Shown piece after piece: positions 1 through 13,037 of a stretch of 64,000 bases of DNA (its first letter is position 1; each line of letters opens with the position of its first letter). The DNA is from Antedon mediterranea (lineage: Eukaryota > Echinodermata > Crinoidea > Comatulida > Antedonidae): NCBI RefSeq assembly GCF_964355755.1, contig NC_092671.1, positions 5,343,001 to 5,407,000 of the forward strand, given 5' to 3'. The translations under genes were made by a program, and so were the position numbers. The notes below the pieces were generated by a model that made no database searches, was not told where the DNA came from, and worked only from the letters and a program-made list of their open reading frames with translations.

Positions 1-97
1 AACTGATGCCCGGCAATATGTTCGGCAATGTAAACTGATGTCCGGCAATGCGAACTGATGTTCGGCCACTATGTAAACTGATGTTCGGTAATGGAAA
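1..97. repeat. End of a degenerate 20-26 bp tandem array
   Basis: The word AACTGATGTTCGGCAATG recurs about five times with small changes (ACTGATGCCCGGCAATA, ACTGATGTCCGGCAATG and so on). The array is cut by the left edge of the window, so its full size is unknown. It lies downstream of the minus-strand RERGL-like gene. No gene was seen between here and 423. Confidence 0.7.
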
Positions 98-423
98 CTC
101 CTGATTGGCAAAATTCTTGCAAAGCATTCGATATACCTGTCTTTATACGTCCACATAATCTTCAAGTTACCGTCCTGATTATTTTATGTAGGCCTATTTA
201 CCAACATACCATGTTTATTGATTTTTAGAATAATTGGTATATTATTTATTACGTAAAATAAAGATTATTGAAATCTCGAGTATCTTCAATATGGGCCGAA
301 ATGCTAAAATTTTTCTCTCAGTTTCTGAGTCCTTTATTGTGTCTCGTTATTTGTATCAATTAAATTCAGTAATTCACCTCAGTGATCACTTTGAGATGTA
401 CAGTATAACGTCATATAACGTCA

Positions 424-3400
424 TTATAACGTCATAGGCTTTCTACCACGGCCGAACATCCTCCCCATAATTGAAGGTTTTGCACCATGTTTCAGCATTT
501 TTATATCTCTGTAAAGGTCATAGAATGTGTCCACTATTTGCTTATAATTTTCTGCTGCTGATAATACCTTAAAAGAGCATCCCAATTCGTTTGCTAACTC
601 TCGACCTGCATAACAAAAGAAAACATAATATTTGCTGTAATACGTTGCATTATATAATGAGCTAAAATGAACTAATTATGTATGTGCATGGTATGGTAGA
701 ACTACATTAACATACTTAGTTTTTACTATATTTACCCAAATGTTTAAGCTGTTGATGTATTTCGAATTATTTAAATTAGGTCTATACACAAAACAATTAT
801 CTCGCAATGGAAAATGAATATGTATATACAAGGACCAAATACATTTAGCGAGTCAAATGGCCGAGCGGTTAAGGCAGGGGCGCCGTTTACCGTAAGAACC
901 AACAACATCGGCAGGGGTTCGAGGCCGACTCGCTCCTAGTTCTGGTGGAGGAACAAAGACATAAAATTAAAAAAAAAAACGTATTCAAATGAAATCTTCG
1001 AAAGAGCAATGACAGAATTTGCCAATAGGGGGTGAATGGAAGTATGTACATACATGGATGAATTTGATACTGTATTATGGTAGGCCTAGGTCTACTTCTG
1101 CAATCTTTTTTATTTCTAGGACGAGCAATGAATAGTATGGAAAGACCTTTAAACAAGAGACCTCAAAAGTGGTTCAGTAACCTATATTCCCCTTCACACA
1201 AATTAAAATTATGTTCTACCAGATTAATATTGCATGTATAAAATGATAGTGGTCGTGGGTCAGATGTGGTCGTATTGAAAAACGTAAAGAAATTCAGATT
1301 TTCAGAAACCGTAATTAAGGATTTACATTTCCATTTTCTATAGTAGATTTATATCTTGTTTTACAGCACTCGTTATTGTAGCTGACTAATAAACACATTA
1401 TTTATGAATCCTTTGGGTAAGTCGTGCAATTATGCATGAGTTCTACTTATATCTTTCTAGAGAGAATAAAAATGAATTGTTTAGAGTTGAAACAGTAAAC
1501 TACAACTAGTATATAATCAGCATGTTACATCAATCACTAACTTAATGGAACAGCTCGACATGTATAGTCGTCCAGTTCAATTAACACAAAAGTTAATTCA
1601 ACCTTTATTTAGTCGTTAGACAGATAGGTGTTTAATAACTAAATATGTAAAACACTAGCCTACTCTTCTCGACTCCTATCTCCATTTTTAATGGATTTTG
1701 GCCCAGTAGTAAACTCGACACATGTTTGAGTCTCTGTGCTAGCATTTTGGAAGAAAAGGTCTTCTCGGATAAAAAACTTAATTAGAGGTTCGGTGTACAA
1801 CTTTAGCGTCTAGAAACCTTGAAAGTAAACACGGGGTTACTATCTCAGCCCATGACGTCGTGACCGGGCAGACGAATGAAGGGTTCGCAATTCACCCCAG
1901 TGGCTAAATCTCTAGCTGTCTACACTATCAAACTTTATGTGACAAAATAAATGTGATTTAATTGCCCACATGGACATGATGACGTCATGTCATACCATAC
2001 CATATTTTGGAACATCACACTTTTTTTTCAAACTAGTTTGATAATAATGTACAGCTCTAGCGCGAGTCACTGTGACGTCATTGCGTATACCTTCTGTGAT
2101 ATCCACGACTTGAGCATGCAGTAGATCTTGTTTATTTGCAACTAATGTGAAGGGTACGGGGAATGATTTCCTAGCCTCTGATATCTTGCTCTGAGCTTTC
2201 CATAACGCCTCAAAGCTTTCTCTGTCAGTCACGGAGTAAACTAACATGATACCGTCTGCCCACTCAATCAACTGTGTATCTGTAAATATATCCTGAGGAG
2301 ATAAGATGAATTAAATTTTAATTGGAATTATTTATGATGCCTGTAAGGCGTATTTGAAAAAAATAGTAAGCCAAGTGATCATATTATGCAACTGTAGTAA
2401 CCATTACATTTGACACCAGTGCAATAAAAATCTTTTTTAATGATAAATATTTCTATTGTAGATTAATGTATAACATTGTGAAAGTTACTGTTTTACGACA
2501 TTCTTAAATTGGTTTTCTTTTTGTCTTGTGTGAGTTCATCTCACGTTTATTTAAATTCTCAGTGATGAATATATTGTATACATGTGTACATTCGTGACAA
2601 TTAAAGTAAGTTTTTATAGTTAAAATACAGGTATATTTACATAATAAGATACTTGAATTCAGTATTAACCATATTTGTTTTCATTTGAAATTTTAGATAC
2701 AATGTTAATTAAAATGTAAAAATGAAAGATTGCGGTAAAATAAATGATTAAAATATTTCTCGAGTAGATTCTTAAATTCTTATTGTACTGTATATATAGT
2801 GGTGACTGGTATTTTTATAATTGTAATTTAGTAATCTTAAGCTCTGTCTACGCTATCAAACTTGATGTGACAAAAAATGTGATGTGACCATAATGGACAC
2901 AATGACGTCATACCATATTTGGCCATTTTTGTTGTCAAACTAGTTTGAGAGTGTAGCTTTAAGTAATACTATACTGTATCAACTCGTTTCAATTTACCTG
3001 GCTATTTATGTCAAGTATTTCCATAGAAACTATATCACCGTCGATTTTTGTTTGGTGATGGTATTTTGTTTCTGAAAAATAAAAAGAAACTATGTAAGTA
3101 AAAGTTTATGGACATATAAAATAATTACACAGTATAAGTATAATAATACATTCTTAAAATGTTAAACATACCTTGTTCGTGCCCATATTCTCCTATAAAT
3201 CGTTTGGTTAAAAACCGAACTGTAATTGCTAAATGAAAAATGAAATAAGTTATTAGTCATGAATACAATTAATATATTATTGATTTTGTTTGGATGGATT
3301 CTTGTAGAAAATATCATGTGTGTGTACGAGGTATAAAACAAACATAATTTATTTTATTTATTTTATTTATTTATTTTATTCAGTTGTCAACCAACAGCGA

Positions 3401-6400
3401 TGAAACCGCCACTAACAGGTTGAATCTAAACATAATAAACTATCAAATGTATTCAAATAAACAACAAAAACATAAAGAAAGATCACAACATTAAAGAGAT
3501 TTAACAATTTTACCCTTAAATACATTTAAACTATCATAAAATAAATCAATATCCAAACAAGTAACAAGTAACCTATTAAATGTGTTAGGTAACCGCTGAA
3601 AAATACCTCGTTTTGTGCATTCAACACGACCACAAGGAACGTGAAGCAAGATGATATTGTTGTTAAAATACTAGTATTTGTATAAAGAGCTTAAATTAAT
3701 TAATTAATTAATTAATTTATATTATTAAAGAGCATAGGATGGCTATAAATTGAAAAATGAATTTTAGAAGTAAACTAATTTTTCTTATAAAATACCGAGT
3801 AATAAGTACATAAATTAAGAAATTTATATAATTTAAAACAGAATTGTTTACACTATGATTAATGATTTGCCTACACGGTGTGGGTAGGAATAGAATATTA
3901 ATCTTATAGAATCTTGAATGCAATAACTTTACGATAACGCCTTCCACATGCCAAATAAAGATATATAGTTTGGACATAATTTGAATATCAGATAATCCTG
4001 ATGAGCATAACGACGATTATGATGATAATAACAAAATATTATATCTTGAGAACGCGCGTTTCATATGGATGGGTTTTCAACAATATTCGGGAAAGGTGTT
4101 GATGTAAATATTGTAAAGGCAAGAGAGTGGCAGTTCCGACAATAAGGTAGGAGGGATTATAGGCCTAACAGATCACGATCAACTACCTTAAAGTTTTCTT
4201 CTTTTTAAATCATCATCCACACTGTGACACATCTTTATTTTAACACTGTTTGTGTAATTTATGCGTGAATATACTTTAATACAGTATGTGAAAGTGCAGC
4301 GTGCGTTCAAATACTGTCAGATGTCAGAATTTGTTCTCATGACTAATTGTCAAAGAAACTAAAAAATATATAAAAACTGAAGAGCATTTCGTGAATGATG
4401 AGAAGGATCGAGGATAATAAATGAATTCGATGGGTTTCCTTCTTCGATCCTAAATAGGCCTATATAAAACAATGTCAAAACAGAATTTTGGTAAATAATC
4501 AAGATACCCCGCCGTCCCCATCTTTCAATTTGGATTTCATGTAAAACATGAGACAGAATGAACGGTCGCTTTAAGATCCAAAGAGGAAAATTAATAATCC
4601 AAAAACTGTAGATTAAAATGGATTTCTTTCTAGTCACGTAGGTTACTTTGCATCACAAATCGTTTGCATACCACCTCCATTTGATTTATATTTTGAACTG
4701 ATTTTAATACTTTCAATTTTAAGGTAAAACTCATTGGTTTTGTTAGCATTCCACATAAGCCAGTTAGGCCTATATCGTCAACAATACAAACAATATTTCT
4801 ATATTCCAAATTCGACAATAATATTTGTAGTCACGTTTAGCCTTGAGAGACAACACCTGTACATTAGAGGTTTCAAGACGGAATTTTAATTTGATAATCA
4901 AATTAATACAGACACTATACTACTTATAAAATAATCGATTCAGTATAATCAAGGCAATATAACAAAGGACACTGACCTTGCTTTGTAAAACTCGTTACAG
5001 TCTTTTGATCTTATGTCTGGCTGCGACAAATACCAACAGTAATGTACTATGTACATATTCTTCGCCGCGGCGCGCAGTGTCTGTTAAAAAGCGTGAAACT
5101 GGTCGTGACGCAGCCTTTAATCTCGTATTCGTATTATTACTTGTATTCTGAAGTTTGTTTGTTTGTTTGTTTTATTGGTTTTCCACACACAAATAAATAC
5201 AATCACATGATAAATAATATAGTATTCGATAACTTTGAAATAACAAACTTAGGATAAGGTGGTGTGTGGATGGAGGCCAAAATAAGTTTGTTAAACAAAC
5301 TTTAAGTCATGGCCACCGGTTAAAATTAAAATTAAAATAAGTTTAAATGGTGGTGGTTGAAAAATATCGCAGATTACATACGTCACAGGCAGTCTGATTT
5401 AACAAAGAGTTAAACAATTTTTGAAGACAAACTGCATCATTGAAACAAACAAAAAATGTTTATGCTTAGTTCTGTTTCGCTTTCTTTGTTGTATGATGGC
5501 AGTGTGTCTTTAAGTGACTCCAAGTCGCATGTCGTCCTTGGCAATCTCTGAGTTTAAGATTGGCACAGTTGTAGTTTTTGTGTCTAAAGCTCTGTCTACA
5601 CTAGCAAACTTGATGTGACAAAAACAATGTGATGTTCCCATGTCTAGACATGACGATGTCATATCACTACCATTTGGGCATATCACTACCAAATTTTTAG
5701 GTGCATCACAATTTTTTTGTCAAACTAGTTTGAGACAGACAGAGCTTATAATAACCATTCATCCCTCACAACGCATTGTGCGGTGCGAAATAAATAATAT
5801 ACGCAACCAATCAGGTCAAAATTCAATCACGCGAAAAAAAATCACCTACTGTAATGTAAAACAGACTTTATAAAATTAATAATAACTCGTGCATTATGAA
5901 ACTTCCTTATATATTATGTCGTCAACTCAGATGATTGACAGCGGTCAAACATGTTTGTTGTTTTTCTTGGACCAGACACAGTTGAATACACACCTGATTG
6001 TTGACAGAATATTTGATATCAGGTGATCTAGCGATAGTGATCAGATAATTTACACCATCATATCCTTTACACAGATTTGCTCATTTCTAAAATTAATTTC
6101 TGCTGACGTCACCTGTCTGGAAAATGCCTACTTCTTTTTAACCTCGGTTTTGATTTATCAGAATCTCAGCTGATAATTTATTGATTCTTGGTTTTTTTTA
6201 AGTGGCATAATTTATGGAAACCGAAATGAAAAGAACCTATATTCCTCGAAACCATCTCAAGTAAAATCTAGAGTCATTCAACTGTATTTTTAACGGCCTT
6301 TTATTTATTTATTTTTTTTTTATTTTTTATTTAATGATAGACACAGATGTTGATAGACAATATTTAGGTTCAGGTAGCTATACAGTATTTAGAAAATAGG

Positions 6401-9400
6401 CAAGGTATCTAGCAGTTTAACATAGAAATCCCATGATTATTTGATTTCTGCCTTTAACACGTTGGAAATCATTCGAGTATTTCTCTTCTGTCTGAGCCTG
6501 TCATACGAAATAAAATAAAGAATGTTTACATTTTGTTTATGAGAACATCCATTATTAAAGGTTTATTTAAACAATTGCTCGTATCTAAAATAATCAAGGA
6601 CTTTAACAGCATCCTTCGGGTTGTCGTGGCAACATTTATCATCATCCTTCGAAGCTCCATGAATGTGAAGCAATCCACGGCACTTGAAGAACCTACTTAC
6701 TAAGAGTACTTCCACTTTCTGTCCAATCAGAAACGTTGTATTTAATTATAACTGGACATCCAGACTAAATCCGTTTTTAAAGGCAGTCTGTAAATTACAA
6801 TCGGTCAGTAACCGAATAGAGTGAACGACACGCTGTTAATTGAACTGAACCAGTTTCACACCCCCTTTATATATCTCATCCAACATATCTTATTAATATG
6901 CCTAGATCTATCTTTATAGCGTTCTGTGTAAATATACAGGAGGTTGTATTGTTACCACCAGGTGATATTTACCTGGCCACGTACAGTGTTTTGATTGATA
7001 CTTTAGGGTTATTTTACCAACTGCGCAATAGTCTAGATTTTTGTAGTTCCTCTCACGAAAGGTGAGGGTACGTGTTAATTCGGCAAACACCTCTTATTTG
7101 ACTTTTCATTTTCAGCTAATTGACTCTACAGTTTAGCTAAAAACGTTGGTGGAGGTTTATGGGTTTTTAACGGTAAAGAGTAAGTTTTAAAGTTTAGCTG
7201 TGGGCCTAATTAACTGAGCAAATGGATCTTCAACGGATCAGGAACCTGACATCGTCGTGAAGTGGAATTCACTATTATAGTAGGCTATTTCTGCATAAAG
7301 TGTGTGGGAAGAAAGTGGGGTGAAATTATAATTGAATGATTTAAGAAAAAGTCTGGTAACCTGCATAGGTCTGGATACCTTTCTTCGTAGAAATTGTTCA
7401 TGTCAAATCTTATAAATGAATTGCACGGGGGCGTAGGGTTTGACGTATATTTGTTTGAAGATAGATTTTAGAATAGGTTTATTGAATGAAATTGACTGAA
7501 TCGGAGTTTGTAGAGTGGTTGCCTCCCAAAGAGGGGAGAACTAGACAACAGGAAGGGGGACATCACAGCCACCGACTGAGACAATATCCGAAAAGGTTTT
7601 GCACTGGACGATCTTACGCAATGGTGGAACAGCACTAATTACAGACGCCCTCATATGACATGACTGATGATCCCGTCACCTTAATATTAACAAACATGAA
7701 TAGCTACGGTTGTTTGGTACGCACGATTAATGTAGGCCTACGTGAGTCATTAATTCGAAATGACAGATTAAGTATTGTTTTACAGTAAATGAAGCGTTTG
7801 TTTAATAAAGTTCATTTCGGTTCATAACATCGTTGGGATGTTATAATGTTATACGAGAATCTAGAAACACGATTCGAAAGTGACAAAATGTTAGTTTCAA
7901 CAAATAACTACCTACGTACGTACAACCAGTCATCAAATCATGAATCGACACTATTCGGTCAATGACATTTAATTATAGAGAAAATGTTCTATCATTATAT
8001 TATAATGAACCATTATGTAGAGTATTCGACAGCATAAAAACGATGGATAATAAGTCATTCTTCCATAGCACGTCAAACGTCAAAATAAATATAATTTATA
8101 ATTAATGAACTGTATTATATTATTATCTAAATGTAAGAATATTTTCAACTACTGTATTATCAATCATCAATTATATTTTGTTGTCGCCTGTGGTGAAAAC
8201 ACAATGTAAACTAAATTTGTTTAGGCCTATACATAATACACTTTTGTGAAATCACCACAAATTACGAAAATATATATAATATACTGTATGATTATATAGA
8301 CCTACTGTGTAATGCACCGTAAACAAAACGTTGTGCCACTATGACATTAATGAATTGACATATGCGCGTTCCACCAGTTCCATTGTGCCCTTTAATGTTC
8401 GCCGCCTTTAAAAAAAATGTTTAGAAATGAACACAACGGGAAGTTCCAAAATAAGTTGTGCTCGTCGGTTTTTCATAACTAGGCCTTCCGATAATTATTT
8501 TGAAAGGCAAAACCTAAACTCGACGATTGAAATTTTGACTTTCCAAACCCGGCGGTAAAGACTTTCCAAACCCGGTGACACCTAATGTGTACAATATCAT
8601 ACATTTTTAGGCCTAATGCAAAAATTCCAATTTTAGACCACGCATGACTCAACACAGCAACAACAGTGGTTGTTCACATACTGGATGCACTTCAACATTC
8701 CTTTCAATTAAATTTATATTGAGCCCAATCACCTATCGTATAAATCTCTCGCAAAACTAATTTTATTTTGCGATGTTTTAACTACTCTTGTTTCCATTCC
8801 CAATTGGTAATCATAAACTCCTAGCTGAAACTTCAAAATTAAATTTATGACGGTATTTATTACGTTGAGAAATGTAAGAAGAAGCAAATTGAAACAAATG
8901 CGATAAGATCGGATCTGCCTATATGGGCCTACATATGAATGTATTCGAAATTCTAATATCATCAATAATAATAATAACAAATGCAAAATCTGTCCACGTT
9001 ATGGAAGTTGATTATTAAGAAAGATTTGAAATTAAGAAGTAATGAATAAAAATAGATGTAATCATTACAATTTTATGTTTGTTGGACTTCTGATCGTGTA
9101 ACTCCTTAAAAAAGACGACAAGGGTTTACACTTTACAGGCAATCCCAGGTTATACACGGAATATACAACCATGACTGAAGAAGTATACAGTGACTGCGTC
9201 ATCAACTACAACCGTATTGTGAAACCTCTACAATCGTCAATGAAATAACAGTAATTGAAACTTACAAGCGTCTGAACTCTACAACCGTCAATAAAATATA
9301 AAACCTTCATTGAAATCTACTATGCGCGGCCGACTCATGCATACATACAGAACAGAACATTTTAACAATTCTAATTTGTCCATATCGGTGCATTGCTGGC

Positions 9401-11845
9401 CCAAGTTGACCATGCACGGGTACCTGTCAATATACCGCTGGGTATTTCGAGAATACAAATTACTTCACACGGATTGCCAATCATATTTTCACTGTTAAAT
9501 AGTGCAGTTGATTGTGTACCGTGTAATATCGTCATCCTCATAATTTAAGCACTTGAAATAGTATAAGCTAAACCAGCCAAGACTGTTGATATTCAAGTAG
9601 TACTGTGTATTAATATACAAATGCAAATATGTAATGCGGGCCTACTCAAAAGGCAGATTTGGAAGCAAAGTGATCTTGATGATTTCTTTTTGGAATTAAT
9701 TCAACAGGTTTCGGTTTTGAAATCACCGTTTGGTTATCGTTAGACACTAAACTAATGCGCGCGTAGAAAAAGCGTAACAATCATCAATTGGGAGCACGGG
9801 TCAATTATTATCAAGTATCATCTATTGAGCGTCACGTAATTTATTATCTATTGAGTGCGCGCGTCAGTTGTATCCATTGAACGCGCGTCAAGTATCGTCT
9901 ATTCAGCGCGCATGTAGATTATTATCTATTACGCGCGTCAATGTACTGATAATCGCGTCATGGTACCACTGGAGGAAATAATAGTGCAGTTATTTACCGT
10001 AATAATGAAATATTTCGTCAGCGGCATTTCTGATTTGAACTCTTCACTTACTCCTGCTAGGAGGCGATCCAAATTTAGAAACATAATTGGAAGTGATGAC
10101 AAATTATTCACTGATTATTTCTTCATGTGAAAACCCATTGAAAATCTATTTATTTTTCCGTCTCTCGCACGTCTAAAGTAGATTTTAATGTGACGCACCC
10201 GCGTTCCTGAATTGAATGATGATTGAACATTTCTTTCATGTATGGGTCTAGGGATTACTATGGTTCCCGGCGGAATATTATGTGGGGGATCTTCTCAAAC
10301 TGCAATCACATTCATCATGTTCAAAACTCGATTATGTAATTGCGGCGCGCCATAGTTTGATAGACCGAATCGGAAAGTAACACACTCAAACTAATCACAA
10401 ATGAAAAGTTGCACCTCATATTGTAGACGTATTAAACATTCTATGTCGTGTACGTCACGTTACCGTACGTCATTTCCTGGGTTAGAGGAAAATACCTAGA
10501 ACCCCCTATTAATTAATGTTTTTAAATTGTAAATTTGTTCTATGTATGATGTAATTATGAATGTTTTACCATATTTTTCTGTCGAGGAAAACAATTTTTC
10601 CATGTACAATTTATTTTATATGGAACGAATAAAGATTTGATTTGATTGATTTGATTTGATATTAATGGAACATTTTCGGTACACAACGAAGTATTTCTAA
10701 AAATAAGGATGTTTCCTGAAAAGGGGTTGACCGCAGTAAGAAATTCTACTGTATAATATAGTAATTTATATAAAACAATAATAAGATGGTCTAATAATGA
10801 TAAGTCCTTTAATTTACGGTATACAAATGTACATAACAAATATAACAGTACTGTATATTCAAAATATTCATAATAATTCTTAATTAAGTACAGTAGCAAT
10901 GTCAGAATGATTGATCAAATTGGAAAACGCAATTGCTCATGAATATATTTTATTTGATAACATTTTCGACGACCGTGAGATAATGTCTGGTTGTCTAAAA
11001 AAAATTCTAGGCCTACATACCGCAATAATTACTCAAATGGGAAAACTTGCTAGTCCGATACTTAGCAATGAAATCGAGACCAGCTATTCCAAGTGGAATA
11101 AAAAGCACGATGACAGGTGAAATACAGTACTATGGACATACAATTAATGATGCAGAAAAACAACTTTAACAAAATTTCAACGAGATTTTTAAAATGTTCA
11201 GGCCTTACTCACATCAACCAGTGACGGATCCATGATTTTAAATTAAGGTGTGGGAGGGGATGGTAAGATTATGTGCTATTTTAACCTAATGACTTATCTT
11301 TCATATTGAGAAGGGGGAGAGAGAAGAAACATTCAACCTATTATTGTAAAGCTAATGATGACTGTAGTGATATTGTCCCTTTTAAATCGTTAATACCTAC
11401 CGGTACATACCAAATCAGCCAATACCTAGATTATGTACAATATTAAGTGTTGTGTGTCGAATACCGACACATATTTCCAATTACACAACTGCAAACATGA
11501 ACAATTTTAATTGGAATCAAGACAACATTAAAAAAAATACCGAAAAGGTGAACTTTAATTGCAAATAAATGTCTGTATTTCCTTGTTTTGCCCTTAGTAA
11601 TCCATGTACGTACACAGCTAATGACAGAAATTATGACGCGCGTGTGTACCTATTTTATCATCATTTAAATGCTCGCGGAAGGTTTGTGATTCTCATGATA
11701 ACTTTTGAATGTTTGGCCAAAAAATTAAATATTAAGCATAGGCCTACTTACCACTTTTTCCGACTCCTCGTAAACCTGTGACGGCAATTTTTACTTCTGC
11801 GTGAGTGGAAGGTTTACGGCGCCTCCCAAATGCACTGTTGTTCAT
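424..11845 (-). CDS. RERGL: RERGL-type Ras-like small GTPase homolog (5 coding exons, 202 aa)
   Basis: Coding exons in transcript order are 11845-11752, 3228-3172, 3071-2998, 2292-2091 and 605-424; all junctions are GT-AG and keep phase. The protein starts MNNSAFGRRRKPSTHAEVK and has a P-loop GLRGVGKS (residues 24-31), the stretch VRFLTKRFIGEY (35-46), EWADGIMLVYSVTDRESF (85-102), NKQD (128-131) and SAAE (158-161). It ends with a basic tail containing FGRGRK. Spacing, the WADG block and the FGxxRK tail match vertebrate RERGL (RERG/RasL11 branch of Ras) better than RERG itself. There is no C-terminal CAAX box, as in RERG-family proteins, so it is probably cytosolic or nuclear. Key Ras residues are altered: R at the Ras-12 position, no switch I threonine, and DINSQ in place of DTAGQ; GTP hydrolysis may be impaired (inference). 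Intron 1 is 8.5 kb. It is divergent from CSTF3. RASL11 is the alternative family name. Confidence 0.88.
848..980 (+). repeat. tRNA(Leu/Ser)-like SINE head or pseudo-tRNA with A-rich tail
   Basis: A box A-like TGGCCGAGCGGTTAAGG and a box B-like GGGTTCGAGGCC lie about 50 bases apart, flanked by a 7-bp pairing GCGAGTC/GACTCGC (848-854 with 927-933). An A-rich tail follows at about 965-980. There are five bases rather than two between acceptor and D stem, and no proper T stem or anticodon arm, so it is not a working tRNA. It lies in the last intron of the RERGL-like gene. Confidence 0.55.
1914..2058 (+). mobile_element. Palindromic MITE family A, copy 1
   Basis: Diverged copy of a family with terminal inverted repeats AGCTCTGTCTACACTATCAA and an inner CAAACTAGTTTGA palindrome. 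It sits in the RERGL-like gene, ending about 32 bp downstream of the splice donor of coding exon 4 (2091). Confidence 0.75.
2839..2962 (+). mobile_element. Palindromic MITE family A, copy 2
   Basis: Starts AAGCTCTGTCTACGCTATCA and ends TTTGAGAGTGTAGCTTTAAG. TTAA lies at both edges (2837-2840 and 2959-2962), a possible target duplication. It contains a perfect CArG-type word CCATATTTGG at 2913-2922. It ends about 35 bp downstream of the donor of RERGL coding exon 3. Confidence 0.85.
5587..5747 (+). mobile_element. Palindromic MITE family A, copy 3
   Basis: Begins AAGCTCTGTCTACACTAGCA and ends GAGACAGACAGAGCTT, with CAAACTAGTTTGA before the right end. It lies in intron 1 of the RERGL-like gene, far from any exon. 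Confidence 0.85.
9735..9965. repeat. Degenerate GCGCGTCA-containing minisatellite
   Basis: Units of about 25 bp, roughly TATCTATTGAGCGCGCGTCA, repeat with many changes. The block is rich in GCGC and CGCG compared with its AT-rich surroundings. Confidence 0.6.
11217..11280 (+). repeat. hAT-like element terminus (dispersed repeat)
   Basis: CAGTGACGGATCCATGATTT followed by a G-rich stretch. Related sequence occurs at 36340-36385 and, inverted, at 59085-59150. CAGTGRCGGATCC resembles hAT-type termini (family knowledge); only one end is recognised here. Confidence 0.4.
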
Positions 11846-12155
11846 TATTTTAACCTTTTATATGAGGTATTTCCAACGTAGGCCTGTGTACGTAGACGAC
11901 CTATACCACTATTAATAAATTTGTTGATTTGGATTATGTTTACTCACGCACTATCATGTTCTAGGAGGATGTTACCGTGTTAGAAGGCCCACCGTGTACA
12001 CATGGGATACTGGATATTCTGGAACGTCTGCACAGGCTACATTCATTGTACTCAAATGACTTTGGAAGACCGCAGAGAAGTTTTAGATGCTATATGAAAG
12101 AGCGCCATCAGTACGTAGGAAGTCTTAAATTTCGTTATTGCAGATGTTCGTAGAG
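11846..12155. other. Upstream region of the RERGL-like gene
   Basis: This should contain the 5' UTR and promoter of the minus-strand RERGL-like gene. No TATA box or clear regulatory site could be called. Confidence 0.4.
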
Positions 12156-13037
12156 ATGTTATGCGCGATTTGAACGATTTGCGCAATTTGAAATTGCGCA
12201 AAAAAAATCCTTGCGCAATTTGAATTGAAACATGTGTTTCAAATTGCGCAAGCAACGTATTAAATTGCGCAAGTAATCTGCAAATTGCGCAAGGTTTTTC
12301 GACAGATTGTGAAATCATGCACACCCATATTTTTATAGTAATTTCTAAGAATGATTCAAAATTAAAGATAAATATCGCATTTCCTTATTTTAGTAGTGCA
12401 AATATTGTTATAAGTTAGCATACCGTCGAAGAACCGACGAAGGAAAACGAAGCGGTGGTGTTACACCAGGCGGGCGCGGCGCGGGCGGCCGGCTATACTA
12501 CTCTAGCCTAGCTAGGGTCTGGACTACTGATACTGACTAGGTTACATGGCCTAGCTTAAACTAATATTAAAAACTTAATTTTTACATTTATTTTGATTTA
12601 TTTCAAGTTACAGTGATAATATTATTTAATTGTAATAATAAATGTTATGTATTTATTATACACATGTTATCTTCGCATTTATTATGTTTTATTTTGAGTT
12701 ATTTAGTTTCCAATAAATTATTATAATACCGATTGTCTGGTAGAATTTTGTTGCGCAATTTGAAAATTTACAGTTCGTTTTCAAATTGCGCAAAGGTGTC
12801 ATATTGCGCAAGAACTATCTTGCGCAATTTACAAATTGTGCAGCGCAATTTAAAATTGCGCAAAGATTTTCTTGCGCAATTTGAAATTGCGCAAGTTGAT
12901 TGCGCAATTTGAAATTGCGCAAAAAAATCCTTGCGCAATTTTAAATTGCGCAAGAATTCTTTGCGCAATTTCAAATTGCGCAAGGATTTTTTTGCGCAAT
13001 TTCAAATTGCGCAAATCGTTCAAATCGCGCATAACAT
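12156..13037. mobile_element. Foldback element made of TTGCGCAA palindromes
   Basis: The ends are inverted copies starting ATGTTATGCGCGATTTGAAC on both sides (12156 inward, 13037 inward) and stay nearly identical for about 60 bases. Both arms consist of units of about 30 bp that are themselves palindromes (GCGCAATTTNAAATTGCGC): about 4 on the left and 9 on the right. The core (about 12320-12750) is unique and has a GC-rich patch at 12465-12500. No transposase frame was seen. The target duplication is unclear. A broken relative lies near 40925-41070. The element occupies the promoter interval between RERGL-like and CSTF3. Confidence 0.8.

Larger units (their letters stand above)
3229..11751 (-). 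other. RERGL-like intron 1 (8.5 kb)
   Basis: No coding exon could be supported here. Contents seen are TTTA and TTAA simple repeats (3348-3375, 3693-3720), a family A MITE (5587-5747), a GCGCG-rich array (9735-9965), a hAT-like terminus at 11217-11280, and several TAGGCCTA palindromes. The stretch 7500-7640 looks faintly protein-like but nothing could be identified. Confidence 0.6.

Noticed and set aside
848-933. Functional tRNA-Leu/Ser gene
   Set aside because: Linker and T arm are wrong and no anticodon stem forms, despite a perfect 7-bp acceptor-like pairing.
7500-7640. Weakly protein-like stretch in RERGL intron 1 that recalled retroelement text
   Set aside because: No motif could be confirmed and no neighbouring coding was found.
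10911-11120. 69-codon open frame on the plus strand
   Set aside because: Inside an intron of a minus-strand gene, no splice context and no recognisable family.
12750-13032. CRISPR-like regular array of palindromic repeats
   Set aside because: The genome is eukaryotic, the units are palindromes without unique spacers, and the arms are inverted copies within a foldback element.
12768-13032. Minus-strand open frames with repeated LRNFKLRK-like text
   Set aside because: Translation of the palindromic repeat; no sign of coding.
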